34,865 bases of DNA from a virus, in IMG/VR virus record IMGVR_UViG_3300028388_001230, positions 1 through 34,865 of that record; one strand, written 5' to 3'. Both the position numbers and the translations under genes were made by a program. Positions 15,181-22,869 of the stretch are shown here, piece by piece. The notes beneath the pieces were generated by a model. It made no database searches. It saw nothing but the letters and a program-made list of their open reading frames with translations, and was not told the origin of the DNA. How positions within the stretch are numbered: position 1 is the first letter of the stretch; each line of letters opens with the position of its first letter.

Positions 15181-15966
15181 CTGCTTTGTTTTCCGGTTCT
15201 TTTAATCCCCAGGCCTCTCTGGCCCTCTCGAACTCTTGATATTTATCTTTAGTCCATTCCCGGCCTTTTCTTCCCAGCCGGTCTATTGTAAGTGGGTAGA
15301 GCTGCGAGGGTTTCCTGTATGGCCGCTTGCCTCTGTTCTGGTTGTATATGATCGCTACCAGGTGCCTGGTCCTGTCCCAGGCATGGTCCTCCCTGATCAT
15401 ATGGCCCACTGCATGCCTCCAATAATCTGCCCAACTCATCCGCTCCAGGATGGATCTCTCCAGGCCCAGCTCTCCCAGGCCATAATCTAGGAGCTCATTG
15501 GGGCCCCATTTCCGGCCTTTTTTTTTGGATGGTCCTCTCCATCCACTTGCTCCTGGTTATCCTCTTCAGGGCCCTGCATGGCCTCCTGGTAGCTTTTTAC
15601 AGTCTCCCCTACAGTTCTGCTCCTTACAATTAAATCAAAGATCCTTTGCTGATCAGTCCATAATAGACCAGGGACCAGCTTCTGGGTATCATCAATGGTC
15701 AGCCTTTTGCGCTTGCGCTTAGCTGCATAATAGCTGTCACTTGCAGCCAGCATCAGCCAGGTCATATACTCGGTGGGATCCATCTGGTCTACCTCTGTAA
15801 AGTCAAGGCCTGACATTGTGGTCAGGTTCAACCAGCAGTACACATCTATCAGTAGTGGGATCTTTACCTCCCTGGTCTTACCCAGGATCCTGGCTGCACC
15901 TTTTCTGGGCAGGTGCGCCCTTACCTCCAGATATAAATCTGGATTAAATCTATCCTCCTGTTTCAT
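15173..15966 (-). CDS. Tail assembly chaperone G-T fusion made by programmed -1 frameshift
   Basis: The downstream frame (to 15173) has no good start of its own near the overlap, but it joins perfectly to the upstream chaperone at a run of nine A (15518-15526). Ribosomes that slip at A-AAA-AAG read on as GRKWGPNELLDYGLG and then MSWADYWRHAVGH to the stop at 15173-15175. This gives 150 codons from the G frame plus 114 residues, 264 aa in all. This is the lambda G/GT arrangement, in which a minor fusion chaperone escorts the tape measure while the tail tube polymerises. The T part is basic and Trp-rich. It sits directly before the tape measure gene, where this pair always lies. Confidence 0.88.
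15487..15966 (-). CDS. Tail assembly chaperone (G-type, unshifted product)
   Basis: A 159-aa protein made when no frameshift occurs; it ends TAG at 15487-15489, nine codons after the slippery A-run. It is mostly helical (IPLLIDVYCWLNLTTMSG, TEYMTWLMLAASDSYYAAKR) with a charged, disordered end (GPEEDNQEQVDGEDHPKKK) that contains the slip site, as in other G proteins. It would coat the tape measure before tube assembly. It is located between the major tail protein and the tape measure gene. The sequence itself is not a textbook family member; the call rests on position and the frameshift. Confidence 0.8.
   Translation of the reverse strand: MKQEDRFNPDLYLEVRAHLPRKGAARILGKTREVKIPLLIDVYCWLNLTTMSGLDFTEVDQMDPTEYMTWLMLAASDSYYAAKRKRKRLTIDDTQKLVPGLLWTDQQRIFDLIVRSRTVGETVKSYQEAMQGPEEDNQEQVDGEDHPKKKAGNGAPMSS
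15517..15523 (-). promoter_or_regulatory. Slippery heptamer A-AAA-AAG for -1 frameshifting
   Basis: In the zero frame the codons are CCA AAA AAA AAG, so the heptamer A AAA AAG lies correctly phased at the end of a nine-A run (15518-15526). This is the same slip sequence used in E. coli dnaX and many tail chaperones. The -1 frame is open for 114 codons beyond it. Confidence 0.88.
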
Positions 15967-15978
15967 GGCTTAGATCTT

Positions 15979-16380
15979 CTATGTGGCTGTGCCTTCCACA
16001 ATTATTCCAGATCCCTGGACCTCTGCAGAGTAGCTGCTAAACTCATTCTTTGGACCTCCCAGATCCACTGAAGAGATAAAGCCAGCGCCCTGGTAAAAGG
16101 TTCCACCGGATGCAGAGGATCCCCAGTAAAGGTCCAGCTCTGTGCCAGCCTTTAGATATCCCAGCGCCTCGCTAAAGCCTTCAGTAGCTGCAGGATCATA
16201 AAAGGCCTCCAGGCTCATTCCCCAGCCATACTCTCCGCTGGCGTACTCCTTAGCGCCTCCGCTGTCCTTACTTGTTCCCTCCAGCATATCAGCAGCAGCA
16301 TTAAAGCTGTTACTCAGGAGCGCTCCTACCTGGGTGCCTCCTATCTGGATTACTAAAACGTCACCATTTGTTAGTGCCAT
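15979..16380 (-). CDS. Major tail (tube) protein
   Basis: A 133-aa beta-rich protein. The opening MALTNGDVLVIQIGGTQVGA and the strands leading to STDS-like ...LEGTSKDSGGAKEYASGEYG are characteristic of the TP901-1-type major tail protein family, in which the modified-residue motif TSKDS corresponds to the conserved Thr-Ser-Lys-Asp turn. It would form the hexameric rings of the tail tube. It is followed by the tail chaperones and preceded by a 65-aa protein. Short for the family but consistent with it. Confidence 0.9.
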   Translation of the reverse strand: MALTNGDVLVIQIGGTQVGALLSNSFNAAADMLEGTSKDSGGAKEYASGEYGWGMSLEAFYDPAATEGFSEALGYLKAGTELDLYWGSSASGGTFYQGAGFISSVDLGGPKNEFSSYSAEVQGSGIIVEGTAT

Positions 16381-16414
16381 AATCTTCTCTTTTTTTGATA
16401 ATTAAACTCAGTTC

Positions 16415-16612
16415 TTACCGGTGGGCCGGCTTTTTGTCTCCAGCAGTGTAGGGCTTAATATATCCCTTTGCTACCATTCTACCCTTAGCCTGGCGCTCAG
16501 GGACCTCAATAATATCCCCTTTTTTGTGCTCCCCCTTCATTCCCACAAAGGGCTTTAATACCTGCACAATCACATGGCCAGGGCTGGCTGTGTGCTTTAC
16601 TTTTTTTGTCAT
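16415..16612 (-). CDS. Small basic protein with SH3-like pattern, tail region
   Basis: A 65-aa basic protein: after an 8-residue lead, VIVQVLKPFVGMKGEHKKGD and DIIEVPERQAKGRMVAKGYI have the strand-turn-strand rhythm of small SH3-like beta barrels, ending in a Lys-rich tail. Its ATG overlaps the stop of the 143-aa gene upstream by 4 nt, and it precedes the major tail gene by 34 nt. It could be a minor virion protein or a connector accessory. No known function is recognised. Confidence 0.7.
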   Translation of the reverse strand: MTKKVKHTASPGHVIVQVLKPFVGMKGEHKKGDIIEVPERQAKGRMVAKGYIKPYTAGDKKPAHR

Positions 16613-17040
16613 AGTTCCTCAATTAAAAATGAATATGTAATTAACTTTCTGAATACTGTCCCTTGATCATCCAGCTCATACTCAAAGCTATCCATATTGG
16701 ATACCCGGCCCACTACTACCTCAAAGCTGGTCAGGTCCAGGGGCACATCCAGCAGCTGGCCCACCTGGCTGCTGATATTGTTCATAGGCACCTGGGACCC
16801 TTCGCCCCGGCCTGTAAAAAATGTATCTACATAGATCTCCACCTGGCCCCTGGAGGCATAGCCATCCTTCGGCCCGTCCTCATCCAGGCTGACCTGGCCT
16901 ATCTGTATGTAATGCTCAGCGGTCAGATCTTCATACTCCACTACCCTGGTATATACCGGGATGGTCTCGCTGTTGTAGGTCACATTGCCATTCAATAGCC
17001 CGTACAGTCCTGTCAGTAGCTCTCCGCTGGGGTCTTTCAT
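16609..17040 (-). CDS. Tail terminator / tail completion protein (DUF3168-like)
   Basis: A 143-aa protein in the fixed slot between the HK97 gp10-like protein and the major tail protein, where the tail terminator (lambda gpU-like or DUF3168) is normally encoded. It has an initial helix (GELLTGLYGLLNGNVTYNSE) and then a beta sheet (TAEHYIQIGQVSLDED, GQVEIYVDTFFTG), the order seen in this fold. It would cap the tail tube and join it to the head. Overlaps of 4 nt with both neighbours fit co-assembly genes. Confidence 0.75.
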   Translation of the reverse strand: MKDPSGELLTGLYGLLNGNVTYNSETIPVYTRVVEYEDLTAEHYIQIGQVSLDEDGPKDGYASRGQVEIYVDTFFTGRGEGSQVPMNNISSQVGQLLDVPLDLTSFEVVVGRVSNMDSFEYELDDQGTVFRKLITYSFLIEEL

Positions 17041-17528
17041 CCTTTATATTTTTTGGGATCCTCTATTGCTCTCTTGATGGCTAGTACCAGGGTAGGCTCT
17101 TCTGCCTCCAGGGCAGGGACCAGGAAGGGCTGGGCCTTGGTTCCTGGGTGGCGTACTCTCTTAACCACTACCCGGCCAGACTCATCCCAGAATTTAAAGC
17201 CAGCCCCAGGCTTAAAGGCCAGGGCTTTCTTTCTCTTGGGTGTTATATCGTGCGGCTTAGTGCCGAACTCCACAGCGGATCCATAGGCTTTATTGACTGT
17301 TACTATCCTACTCAGGTTACTCCTGCGCTCTACCTGGATAGATCTACGGAGCTCTCCAAAGTTACTGGGTGCATTTCTCATAGCCCTGCCCCTGGTGCGC
17401 TGTGCGGATCTCTCCACTATTCGCTCCAGTGCAGCCTCAAAGTCCAGGCCATGCTTGCTAAATGCAGCCTTTGCCTGCTTTATCTCGCTGGGTGGTATGC
17501 TTATGCTCCAGTCGTTTCTTGTGCTCAT
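17037..17528 (-). CDS. HK97 gp10-like head-tail/tail-completion protein
   Basis: A 163-aa basic protein. The family pattern is clear: a helical start with ERIVERSAQRTRGRAMRNAP, the strand RRSIQVERRSNLSRIVTVNK, the AYGSAVEFGTKPHDI motif, a proline/lysine-rich insertion, and an ending with HPGTKAQPFLVPALEAEEP. The EFGTKPH...PGTKAQPFLVPAL pair is the hallmark of HK97 gp10 proteins, which lie in the neck region. It lies between the connector proteins and the tail terminator, overlapping each by 4 nt. Confidence 0.92.
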   Translation of the reverse strand: MSTRNDWSISIPPSEIKQAKAAFSKHGLDFEAALERIVERSAQRTRGRAMRNAPSNFGELRRSIQVERRSNLSRIVTVNKAYGSAVEFGTKPHDITPKRKKALAFKPGAGFKFWDESGRVVVKRVRHPGTKAQPFLVPALEAEEPTLVLAIKRAIEDPKKYKG

Positions 17529-17890
17529 CTCTTCTCGGTTGCCAGGATCTCCATCTGTCTGTATCTCATATCAGTGTTGATCACTGAATGTATGTATAGC
17601 TTTTGCCCGGAGGCCACCAGCTCCAGCCAGCAGTCCTCATCCAGGGTATAGGCATCCTCCTCATATTGCACCATTACCTGGTAGGGTCTATTGTTTAAGG
17701 TCATCCCATAGGCCAGGGATCTGGAGGCATTTAAGGGCTCTAGCTTAGCCCATATGGTGGCTATGGTGGACTCGGTTCCTATCCTCCCTCCCTGGCCGTC
17801 TGTGGTTTGGCTCATGCGCTTGATCCGGACCTGGTGGTCCAGATCTCCGGATCTCAAGCGCCTTGTGTCTCCTCTTCTCTTTAGAGCCAT
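17525..17890 (-). CDS. Head-tail joining (head closure/stopper) protein
   Basis: A 121-aa beta-rich protein. DLDHQVRIKRMSQTTDGQGG then a Trp-containing strand (IWAKLEPLNASRSLAYGM) is the conserved opening of the phage head-tail joining family (SPP1 gp16-like stoppers), which close the connector after DNA packaging. It follows the gp6-like connector and overlaps its stop by 10 nt. It starts MALKRRGDTRRLRSG, with an Arg-rich arm typical of these proteins. A second start upstream is not needed. Confidence 0.9.
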   Translation of the reverse strand: MALKRRGDTRRLRSGDLDHQVRIKRMSQTTDGQGGRIGTESTIATIWAKLEPLNASRSLAYGMTLNNRPYQVMVQYEEDAYTLDEDCWLELVASGQKLYIHSVINTDMRYRQMEILATEKR

Positions 17891-18468
17891 AGGTTATCAA
17901 TCTTGTAAGTTTGTAGGGCTTCCTTAGTCCAGTCATACAGCACCGGCTGGTAGATCTCCAGGTCATCCCTTTGCTGAAAGTCTGTATCTATGTGCCTCAG
18001 CATGGCCTGCCTGATAGGCTCAGGCAGTGCCACCTGGCCAGATCCGGATCCATGGCCGGCTGTGTACTCCACCCTGAGGCCGGTCACTATCTGGCCGGCT
18101 GACTGCCAGCGCTTATACAGGGCTATGGTTTTAAAGTCCATGCCCCGGATATAGTAGTCTGTGCCACTTACCAGGGTATCGCTCAGGGTGCCATCCTCGT
18201 AGACCCTTTTTATGCTGGTAATACTCCGGATAGGACCATAGGGCAGAGGGATAAAGAGATCATCCAGCCGGTCCCAGTGCGCTGTGATGGTTTTCTCAAT
18301 GAAGGATCTGCCAGTCCATTGCTCCTGTAGCTGCCTGACTGATTTGATTATCCGCTCTATCAGGGCATCCTCAGCGGTGCCTGGGATCTTCCCCCAGCTC
18401 CTGACCTCAGCCACACTCAGGGCCTCGGTTCCTTCGGAGTCTATGCGTATCTCTCTGTCTAGTATCAT
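17881..18468 (-). CDS. Head-tail connector protein (gp6-like)
   Basis: A 195-aa protein that would form the adaptor ring below the portal. The HK97 gp6-like pattern is visible: LIERIIKSVRQLQEQWTGRS early, a beta-sandwich with FIPLPYGPIRSITSIKRVYE, then VEYTAGHGSGSGQVALPEPI and IRQAMLRHIDTDFQQRDD, the family's typical end with TAG...LPxxIRQAxL. Length matches the family. Its start is fixed by an ATGA overlap with the 51-aa gene upstream. Confidence 0.92.
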   Translation of the reverse strand: MILDREIRIDSEGTEALSVAEVRSWGKIPGTAEDALIERIIKSVRQLQEQWTGRSFIEKTITAHWDRLDDLFIPLPYGPIRSITSIKRVYEDGTLSDTLVSGTDYYIRGMDFKTIALYKRWQSAGQIVTGLRVEYTAGHGSGSGQVALPEPIRQAMLRHIDTDFQQRDDLEIYQPVLYDWTKEALQTYKIDNLWL

Positions 18469-18620
18469 TTAGTTATCCGGTTTTCAGGTGTTTCCAGGAT
18501 CTTAATCTTTCCCTTTTTCTGCAGATCCTCAGCCTCAAAGTCTCTCAGGTGCATGGTCTGAGGTGGGACCAGGTAGCACCCGGAGTATGTAAAGGGCTCC
18601 ACTACCCTGCAGCGCTTCAT
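18465..18620 (-). CDS. Small protein (51 aa) between glycosyltransferase and connector
   Basis: A short gene with ATG at 18618-18620 overlapping the glycosyltransferase stop by one base (TGATG). Its TGA at 18465-18467 overlaps the connector ATG (ATGA). The product starts MKRCRVVEPFTYSGCYLVPP and ends basic and charged. Two Cys lie 12 residues apart. The beta-like N-terminus resembles the short proteins often seen next to head-tail connectors and tail adaptors. Both junctions are translationally coupled, which strongly supports a real gene. Function unknown. Confidence 0.75.
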   Translation of the reverse strand: MKRCRVVEPFTYSGCYLVPPQTMHLRDFEAEDLQKKGKIKILETPENRITK

Positions 18621-19603
18621 CACTTGGTCCTCCCCTTTATTGCTTTAATCATCAGGTCCTGGAGCACTTCCATTTGAGGATCAAATAGCTCCTCTAGCTC
18701 TGCAGCTCTTTTCCTGGCTGCATCGCTCCGCTCCTTATAGTAATCCTTATCCTCCAGGAGCTTTTTAATTTCATCCTCCCAGGCCTGCTGGTTGTCCAGT
18801 GGGTGGAAGATCCCGGCCTCTCCCAGGCTCTCCAGGAGCCCATCAGTGGGGTTGGCTATGGTAGGGATCCCTGAGGCTGCCGCTTCTATTGCAGTGCGCC
18901 CAAAGCTCTCATATTCGCTCGGCATCAGCAGGATCTTGGTCCTCTCGTAGGCCTTTTGGATCTTCGGAGTATTTTCTTTGTAGGTCACATTGGCCATCTT
19001 CTGCTTTTCCTGGTGGTAATAGCCACCCTTTACTGCCATGAATTTCACATCAGGCAGGGCCTTGGCCAGGTTGAAAAACATCTCAGATCCTTTGAGCTCA
19101 CAGTGGTTGATCAGGGTCACATGGCTGGCCCCTCCCCGGTTGGTCTTATAGTAATCCACCGGACAGGGTGGCTGCACTATACAGCTCTCCTTGTGGCCGT
19201 AAAAGGCCAGGCCTACCTGCTTGGTGTATTCAGAATTGTAGCACAATATAGACCTGTGGGCTATCTTCTGGATAGCGCTGTAGCGGTGTGTGTTGTGCTT
19301 GATAAACAAGGCCGGCATACCATCCACCTGGGGCCTCCGGATATTGTTTATAACCTTGCCCACCCGGTTTAAGTGACTGACTACGATATCAGCCCAGACA
19401 TAGTGGTTAATTACATGGATCTTGCCATACTCCGGGATTACCGGGATCCCTTCAAAGGTGTGCTCTTTTGCATCTCCTGCAGCTACCAGGATCTCATGGC
19501 CTTTAGCCTGGAGCCATTTCATCATATGGTGGACCATCCACTCAGCACCAGCATTGTGGTGGGGTGGGTATCCATGTACGTGCAGTAATATTTTCATTTT
19601 CAT
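18620..19603 (-). CDS. GT4-family (GT-B fold) glycosyltransferase
   Basis: A 327-aa retaining glycosyltransferase. The N-terminal domain opens with KILLHVHGYPPHHNAGAEW, the GT4 glycine-rich acceptor loop. The C-terminal domain carries the donor motif EYESFGRTAIEAAASGIPTI, whose Glu-x7-Glu pattern contacts the nucleotide sugar. It ends with the usual long helix (EDKDYYKERSDAARKRAAEL). No membrane span is evident. It lies with a SAM methyltransferase between the capsid and connector genes, a common cargo slot. It may glycosylate capsid or tail proteins, or host envelope glycans; the sequence does not say which. The start overlaps the methyltransferase stop (ATGA), and a second ATG two codons later has AGGAGG six bases upstream. 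Confidence 0.9.
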   Translation of the reverse strand: MKMKILLHVHGYPPHHNAGAEWMVHHMMKWLQAKGHEILVAAGDAKEHTFEGIPVIPEYGKIHVINHYVWADIVVSHLNRVGKVINNIRRPQVDGMPALFIKHNTHRYSAIQKIAHRSILCYNSEYTKQVGLAFYGHKESCIVQPPCPVDYYKTNRGGASHVTLINHCELKGSEMFFNLAKALPDVKFMAVKGGYYHQEKQKMANVTYKENTPKIQKAYERTKILLMPSEYESFGRTAIEAAASGIPTIANPTDGLLESLGEAGIFHPLDNQQAWEDEIKKLLEDKDYYKERSDAARKRAAELEELFDPQMEVLQDLMIKAIKGRTK

Positions 19604-20148
19604 CCTCCTGTTTTTAAATACTTATATACCAGCATTATCTCTCCCAGGACAGTGTGGTCTGCCGGCTTAACCAATTCCAGGCCGGCCTTTTCAGCCTGGC
19701 CATTGTTCCATAGGGATTTATGAACCTCGTATTTATTGCCCTTATAGGGTCCTTGCTTGATAAAGATCCCAGGGGTTGAGACCAGCAGGATCCCTGAGGG
19801 GCTTAGCCAGGTTTTGATCTTAGCTATCAGGGCCTGGCCTACAGCCTCATCCATGTGCTCAATCACATCAGCCATGATAATAACATCAAAGGTTCCAGGG
19901 GCGAACTCCACCAGGTTGACATCTTTGATAATTACCTCATGGTATAGCTCCCACATTGGATTCCTGTACTCTGGCCATGCTTCTATCCCTTTTATGACCG
20001 GGATCCATGGCATTAAGGTGGTAGCATAGTTATAGATCAGGGCCCCATACATGCCATTGCCTATACCTATATCCAGGACGCTCTGAGGCTTGCGCTTCAG
20101 GGTCTCCTCCAGGATAAAAGGGATCACTGCATGGCTGCTAATCGGCAT
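19600..20148 (-). CDS. Class I SAM-dependent methyltransferase
   Basis: A 182-aa Rossmann-fold methyltransferase. Motif I is VLDIGIGNGMYGALIYNY (SAM glycine loop DIGIGNG). A GIEAWPEYR segment sits at the acidic ribose-binding strand, and FDVIIMADVIEHMDE is motif IV with the IEHMDE block typical of small-molecule and sugar methyltransferases; SPSGILLVSTPG follows. It is coupled by ATGA to the glycosyltransferase, so the pair likely builds or decorates one glycan. It does not have the DPPY or PC motifs of DNA methyltransferases. A perfect hairpin terminator separates it from the capsid gene, so its expression should be lower than that of capsid. Confidence 0.88.
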   Translation of the reverse strand: MPISSHAVIPFILEETLKRKPQSVLDIGIGNGMYGALIYNYATTLMPWIPVIKGIEAWPEYRNPMWELYHEVIIKDVNLVEFAPGTFDVIIMADVIEHMDEAVGQALIAKIKTWLSPSGILLVSTPGIFIKQGPYKGNKYEVHKSLWNNGQAEKAGLELVKPADHTVLGEIMLVYKYLKTGG

Positions 20149-20167
20149 AATTTTTCTGCTTTAAAAT

Positions 20168-20200
20168 AAAGGGGCCGGCCTGCATAAAACCGGCCCCTTT
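20168..20200 (-). terminator. Hairpin terminator/attenuator after the major capsid gene
   Basis: A perfect 11-bp inverted repeat (AAAGGGGCCGG/CCGGCCCCTTT) around an 11-nt loop lies 63 bases after the capsid stop, and the minus-strand transcript continues with ATTTTAA. The eight central pairs are all G-C. It should stop part of the late transcription right after the capsid gene, so that the downstream glycan genes and connectors are made in smaller amounts. Because the arms begin and end with AAA and TTT, it may also act in the other direction. Confidence 0.85.
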
Positions 20201-20262
20201 GTCACTAACCCAAACACATCAATCACTAACTAAAACTAATCTACCAACATCATGAAGAAACT

Positions 20263-21522
20263 CTATGCAGTACCTTGTGCGAGAGCTACAGCAAAGTCTC
20301 CGGTAAGGATAGCGGTGGGCTTATAGACAGCCAGGGCCAGTCTCTTCTGGGCCCTTACGGTTACCATACCCTTAACAAAGTTATCCTCATTGTTTTTGCT
20401 GAACTCTATCAGGAGCTCTTTTTTGAAAAACACCTGTGCAGCCTCCCTGGAGTGGATCAAAAAGTCCCCTTCAGTCAAGGCTGTAGTAGTTACAATAGGC
20501 ACACCGGCCAGCTGTGGTGAAGCTACACCCAGGATCCATGGCAGGATATACTGGCCATTGCTATCCTTGGTAAGTGCAATTTTATAGAAATCTGCAGGGT
20601 GCAGCACTATAAAACTGGGCTGATATTCATCATCCACTACCTGACGCACACCATCCACCAGCACATCAATCCGCTGTACATTGGAGTCTGAAAGTGCATC
20701 ACTGTAAGCGGTTGCATTGGTTACCAGTCCGGACAGGTTTTGACCAGTTCCAGCTCCCTCCAGGATCTGCTCATCCTCAACCTTGTTGATCTTCCCTGGG
20801 AGCTTAGCCATAATGTAGGAGGTCATCCCTGCTACATCTTCCAGCATCTCCTCGGCCAGCATGATATACGCTGTAATCTTGCGCACGTTTGCAGTGCTGG
20901 CTGTCAGGTCAAAGTCATTCTGTGCGAACTCAGCCCCAGGCGCTGTCATAGTGGTGTTATCAGTTTCAGCGGTTTCCTTCACATACTCCACAGCGGTCAT
21001 ATTGGTGGTTCCCTGGAGGATCAGATCCCTGGCCCTGGCTTTACGCTCAGGATCAAAGTGGATCTCTGGCAGGTGCTCATACCCTGGTACATTGTTCGTA
21101 AATGTATTGGTAGGAGTCATATCGTCCTGCTTACGCTCCAGCTGCATGCCTTCCAGGTCCTTATCGGTCAGCTTAAAGCTAACAGATCCAGACTTTCTGT
21201 AGGTCTCTGCCACGTTGGCCTCGCTCAGCTTCTCATGGAATAGCCCTGCAAAGTTTTTCCTCTGCATCACCTTGTCAAAGCGGCCAGCCTTGGCCTCAAT
21301 CACATCCATCCGCTTGGTGTACTCCTCAAATTTCTCATTGTGGTCCTTCAGTAGGGTCTCCAGCTCGGTCTTCATCTTGCTGGTCATTTCTTTGGCCTCC
21401 TTGTGGCCCTCTTCCTGGATCTCCTTGTTGATCTTGTCAATCCTGGCATCTATCTGCTCACTCAGCCCGGCTATCTCTTGCTCCAGCTTTTTGGTCAGCA
21501 GCTCATTAACATCATTGCTCAT
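20263..21522 (-). CDS. Major capsid protein (HK97 fold)
   Basis: A 419-aa protein. The first ~100 residues are coiled-coil and charged (LLTKKLEQEIAGLSEQIDAR...), the delta-domain scaffold removed by the prohead protease. The mature part follows with GTTNMTAVEYVKETA, the E-loop/spine region, ITAYIMLAEEMLEDVAGMTS and the P-domain pattern EDEQILEGAGTGQNLSGLVT, then RIDVLVDGVRQVVDD...FIVLHPADFYKIALTKDSNG, all classic HK97 gp5-like blocks. The gene follows the protease by 5 nt. A strong hairpin follows it. Confidence 0.96.
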   Translation of the reverse strand: MSNDVNELLTKKLEQEIAGLSEQIDARIDKINKEIQEEGHKEAKEMTSKMKTELETLLKDHNEKFEEYTKRMDVIEAKAGRFDKVMQRKNFAGLFHEKLSEANVAETYRKSGSVSFKLTDKDLEGMQLERKQDDMTPTNTFTNNVPGYEHLPEIHFDPERKARARDLILQGTTNMTAVEYVKETAETDNTTMTAPGAEFAQNDFDLTASTANVRKITAYIMLAEEMLEDVAGMTSYIMAKLPGKINKVEDEQILEGAGTGQNLSGLVTNATAYSDALSDSNVQRIDVLVDGVRQVVDDEYQPSFIVLHPADFYKIALTKDSNGQYILPWILGVASPQLAGVPIVTTTALTEGDFLIHSREAAQVFFKKELLIEFSKNNEDNFVKGMVTVRAQKRLALAVYKPTAILTGDFAVALAQGTA

Positions 21523-21527
21523 GGTCT

Positions 21528-22259
21528 CTACTTATTTAAGTTATTAAAAATATTTCCCAGGTCAGGGATCTGTAGATCGGCTGGCTGGTCCTGGTCTCCA
21601 GTGGAGCCTCCCGGCTGGAGTGCCTTGATCAGGGCCTTATATTGTGCCTCAACCTGTTTTAATTGCAGCTCTAATAATACAAAAGTCTCATCTGAATATC
21701 CACCATTCCGGATGGATTTGGTCAGATTGTCTATTCTTTTTGCGAACTTTTCGCCCATATCATTGGCCTCCAGATCCTTGACGGAAACCGTAGGAGTCCA
21801 CTCATTTGCTCCCCAGGTTACAGTGGATCCCTCCCAGAGCAGGACCTCCTTTATCAGGCGGTGGTTTTGGTTGTTATCCCGTTCCTCCTTGACTACCTGG
21901 ATCCCTATACTGTGCTCATTGATTACTCCATCCTCATACAGCAGCAGGGTGTCTCTCCCGTAGGTGGTTTTGCTTACCTTACTCATGAAATAAAGCCCCT
22001 TGTTGTCCTCCCGGATGGTCCCCTCTTCGGTAAACCTGGACAGTGGCATAGTGGAATTGTGCTGCAGCAGGTGGTAGATCCTGGGGTTACTGGATCCAGG
22101 TCCCCTCTCCTGCAGTGTTTTCTTGAACGCTCCAGGGACTAGCTCATCATTGTCTGAGTCTACCACTCCCCAGGTGTTGAAATAGCCCTCAACTATTCCC
22201 CTCTTAGTGTCTACATCTTTGACTACAGCGTCAAAGGTTGCGGTTTTGTAATTTTCCAT
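21528..22259 (-). CDS. Prohead maturation protease (HK97-type, S78)
   Basis: A 243-aa serine protease that would cleave the capsid delta domain inside the prohead. The family opening is present (IVEGYFNTWGVVDSDNDELV, then PGAFKKTL). The catalytic His is H67 in HLLQHN and the nucleophile S117 in NEHSIGI. The C-terminal ~60 residues are charged and probably serve as a targeting tail, ending in DLQIPDLGNIFNNL. It lies directly upstream of the major capsid gene, as in HK97. Confidence 0.95.
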   Translation of the reverse strand: MENYKTATFDAVVKDVDTKRGIVEGYFNTWGVVDSDNDELVPGAFKKTLQERGPGSSNPRIYHLLQHNSTMPLSRFTEEGTIREDNKGLYFMSKVSKTTYGRDTLLLYEDGVINEHSIGIQVVKEERDNNQNHRLIKEVLLWEGSTVTWGANEWTPTVSVKDLEANDMGEKFAKRIDNLTKSIRNGGYSDETFVLLELQLKQVEAQYKALIKALQPGGSTGDQDQPADLQIPDLGNIFNNLNK

Positions 22260-22270
22260 ATATCTATATT

Positions 22271-22867
22271 TTAGCTTTTACTATACTCATCATAGGATCC
22301 TCCAGGGGTATCTACCTGGAAATGGATATCAATCTCCATCATCCTGGCATCCACTCCATAGGTATCTGAGGCATCTCCCCCTATTCTAGAGATCTTCCAC
22401 ACAAATAAACTGGACAGACCCATCCCGGTGCCATCTATCTCTGTAAAGGCTGCTATCTGGTGCTTTCCGCTGGTCCCATCCGCTGCATCTGTGATATCCT
22501 CCTGGGTCCAGGATCCCGGCCTGGTGCCATTCACATTATACCACTTATACTCCATTCTCCATACCACATTCCCACTATTAGCATCAGTTGGCTCCCAGTG
22601 TACGTGTGGCCTGATATTGCTACCCTCTTTATAGGTGTGGGGAAACTGCATGATCACAAATAAAACCTCTGTGCTTGCAGCATCAAATAGCCATCCCCCC
22701 TCTATTGCATCCCAGTCCGGATCTGAAGCCTGGCCTGGTGGGTTTATGGCTGTAGCTGGTGCCCGTAGGTCATCCCATACCGTGTCCAGCAGCTTAACAG
22801 GTAGTAGCTGCTCTATCTGGTTGTCATCTTTCGCTCTGAATAGCTTGTTAAATCGTATTCCTGCCAT
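22271..22867 (-). CDS. Capsid-associated protein, probable decoration or head fibre protein
   Basis: A 198-aa beta-rich protein of a type often found beside capsid genes in metagenomic siphophages. The central RPHVHWEPTDANSGNVVWRM and WKISRIGGDA...TYGVDARMMEIDIHFQVD have the alternating strand pattern of a jelly-roll fold, with a His-rich PHVHW loop. No enzyme motif is visible. The position, between the MuF protein's small partner and the protease, suggests a virion head component. The function remains unproven. Confidence 0.75.
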   Translation of the reverse strand: MAGIRFNKLFRAKDDNQIEQLLPVKLLDTVWDDLRAPATAINPPGQASDPDWDAIEGGWLFDAASTEVLFVIMQFPHTYKEGSNIRPHVHWEPTDANSGNVVWRMEYKWYNVNGTRPGSWTQEDITDAADGTSGKHQIAAFTEIDGTGMGLSSLFVWKISRIGGDASDTYGVDARMMEIDIHFQVDTPGGSYDEYSKS

Positions 22868-22869
22868 AT

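Noticed and set aside
21523-21570. Promoter for the major capsid gene (TATTTTTA near the end of the protease gene)
   Set aside because: It matches TAnnTTTG in seven of eight positions but has no TTTG-like box 19-21 nt upstream; AT-rich runs make such partial matches expected.
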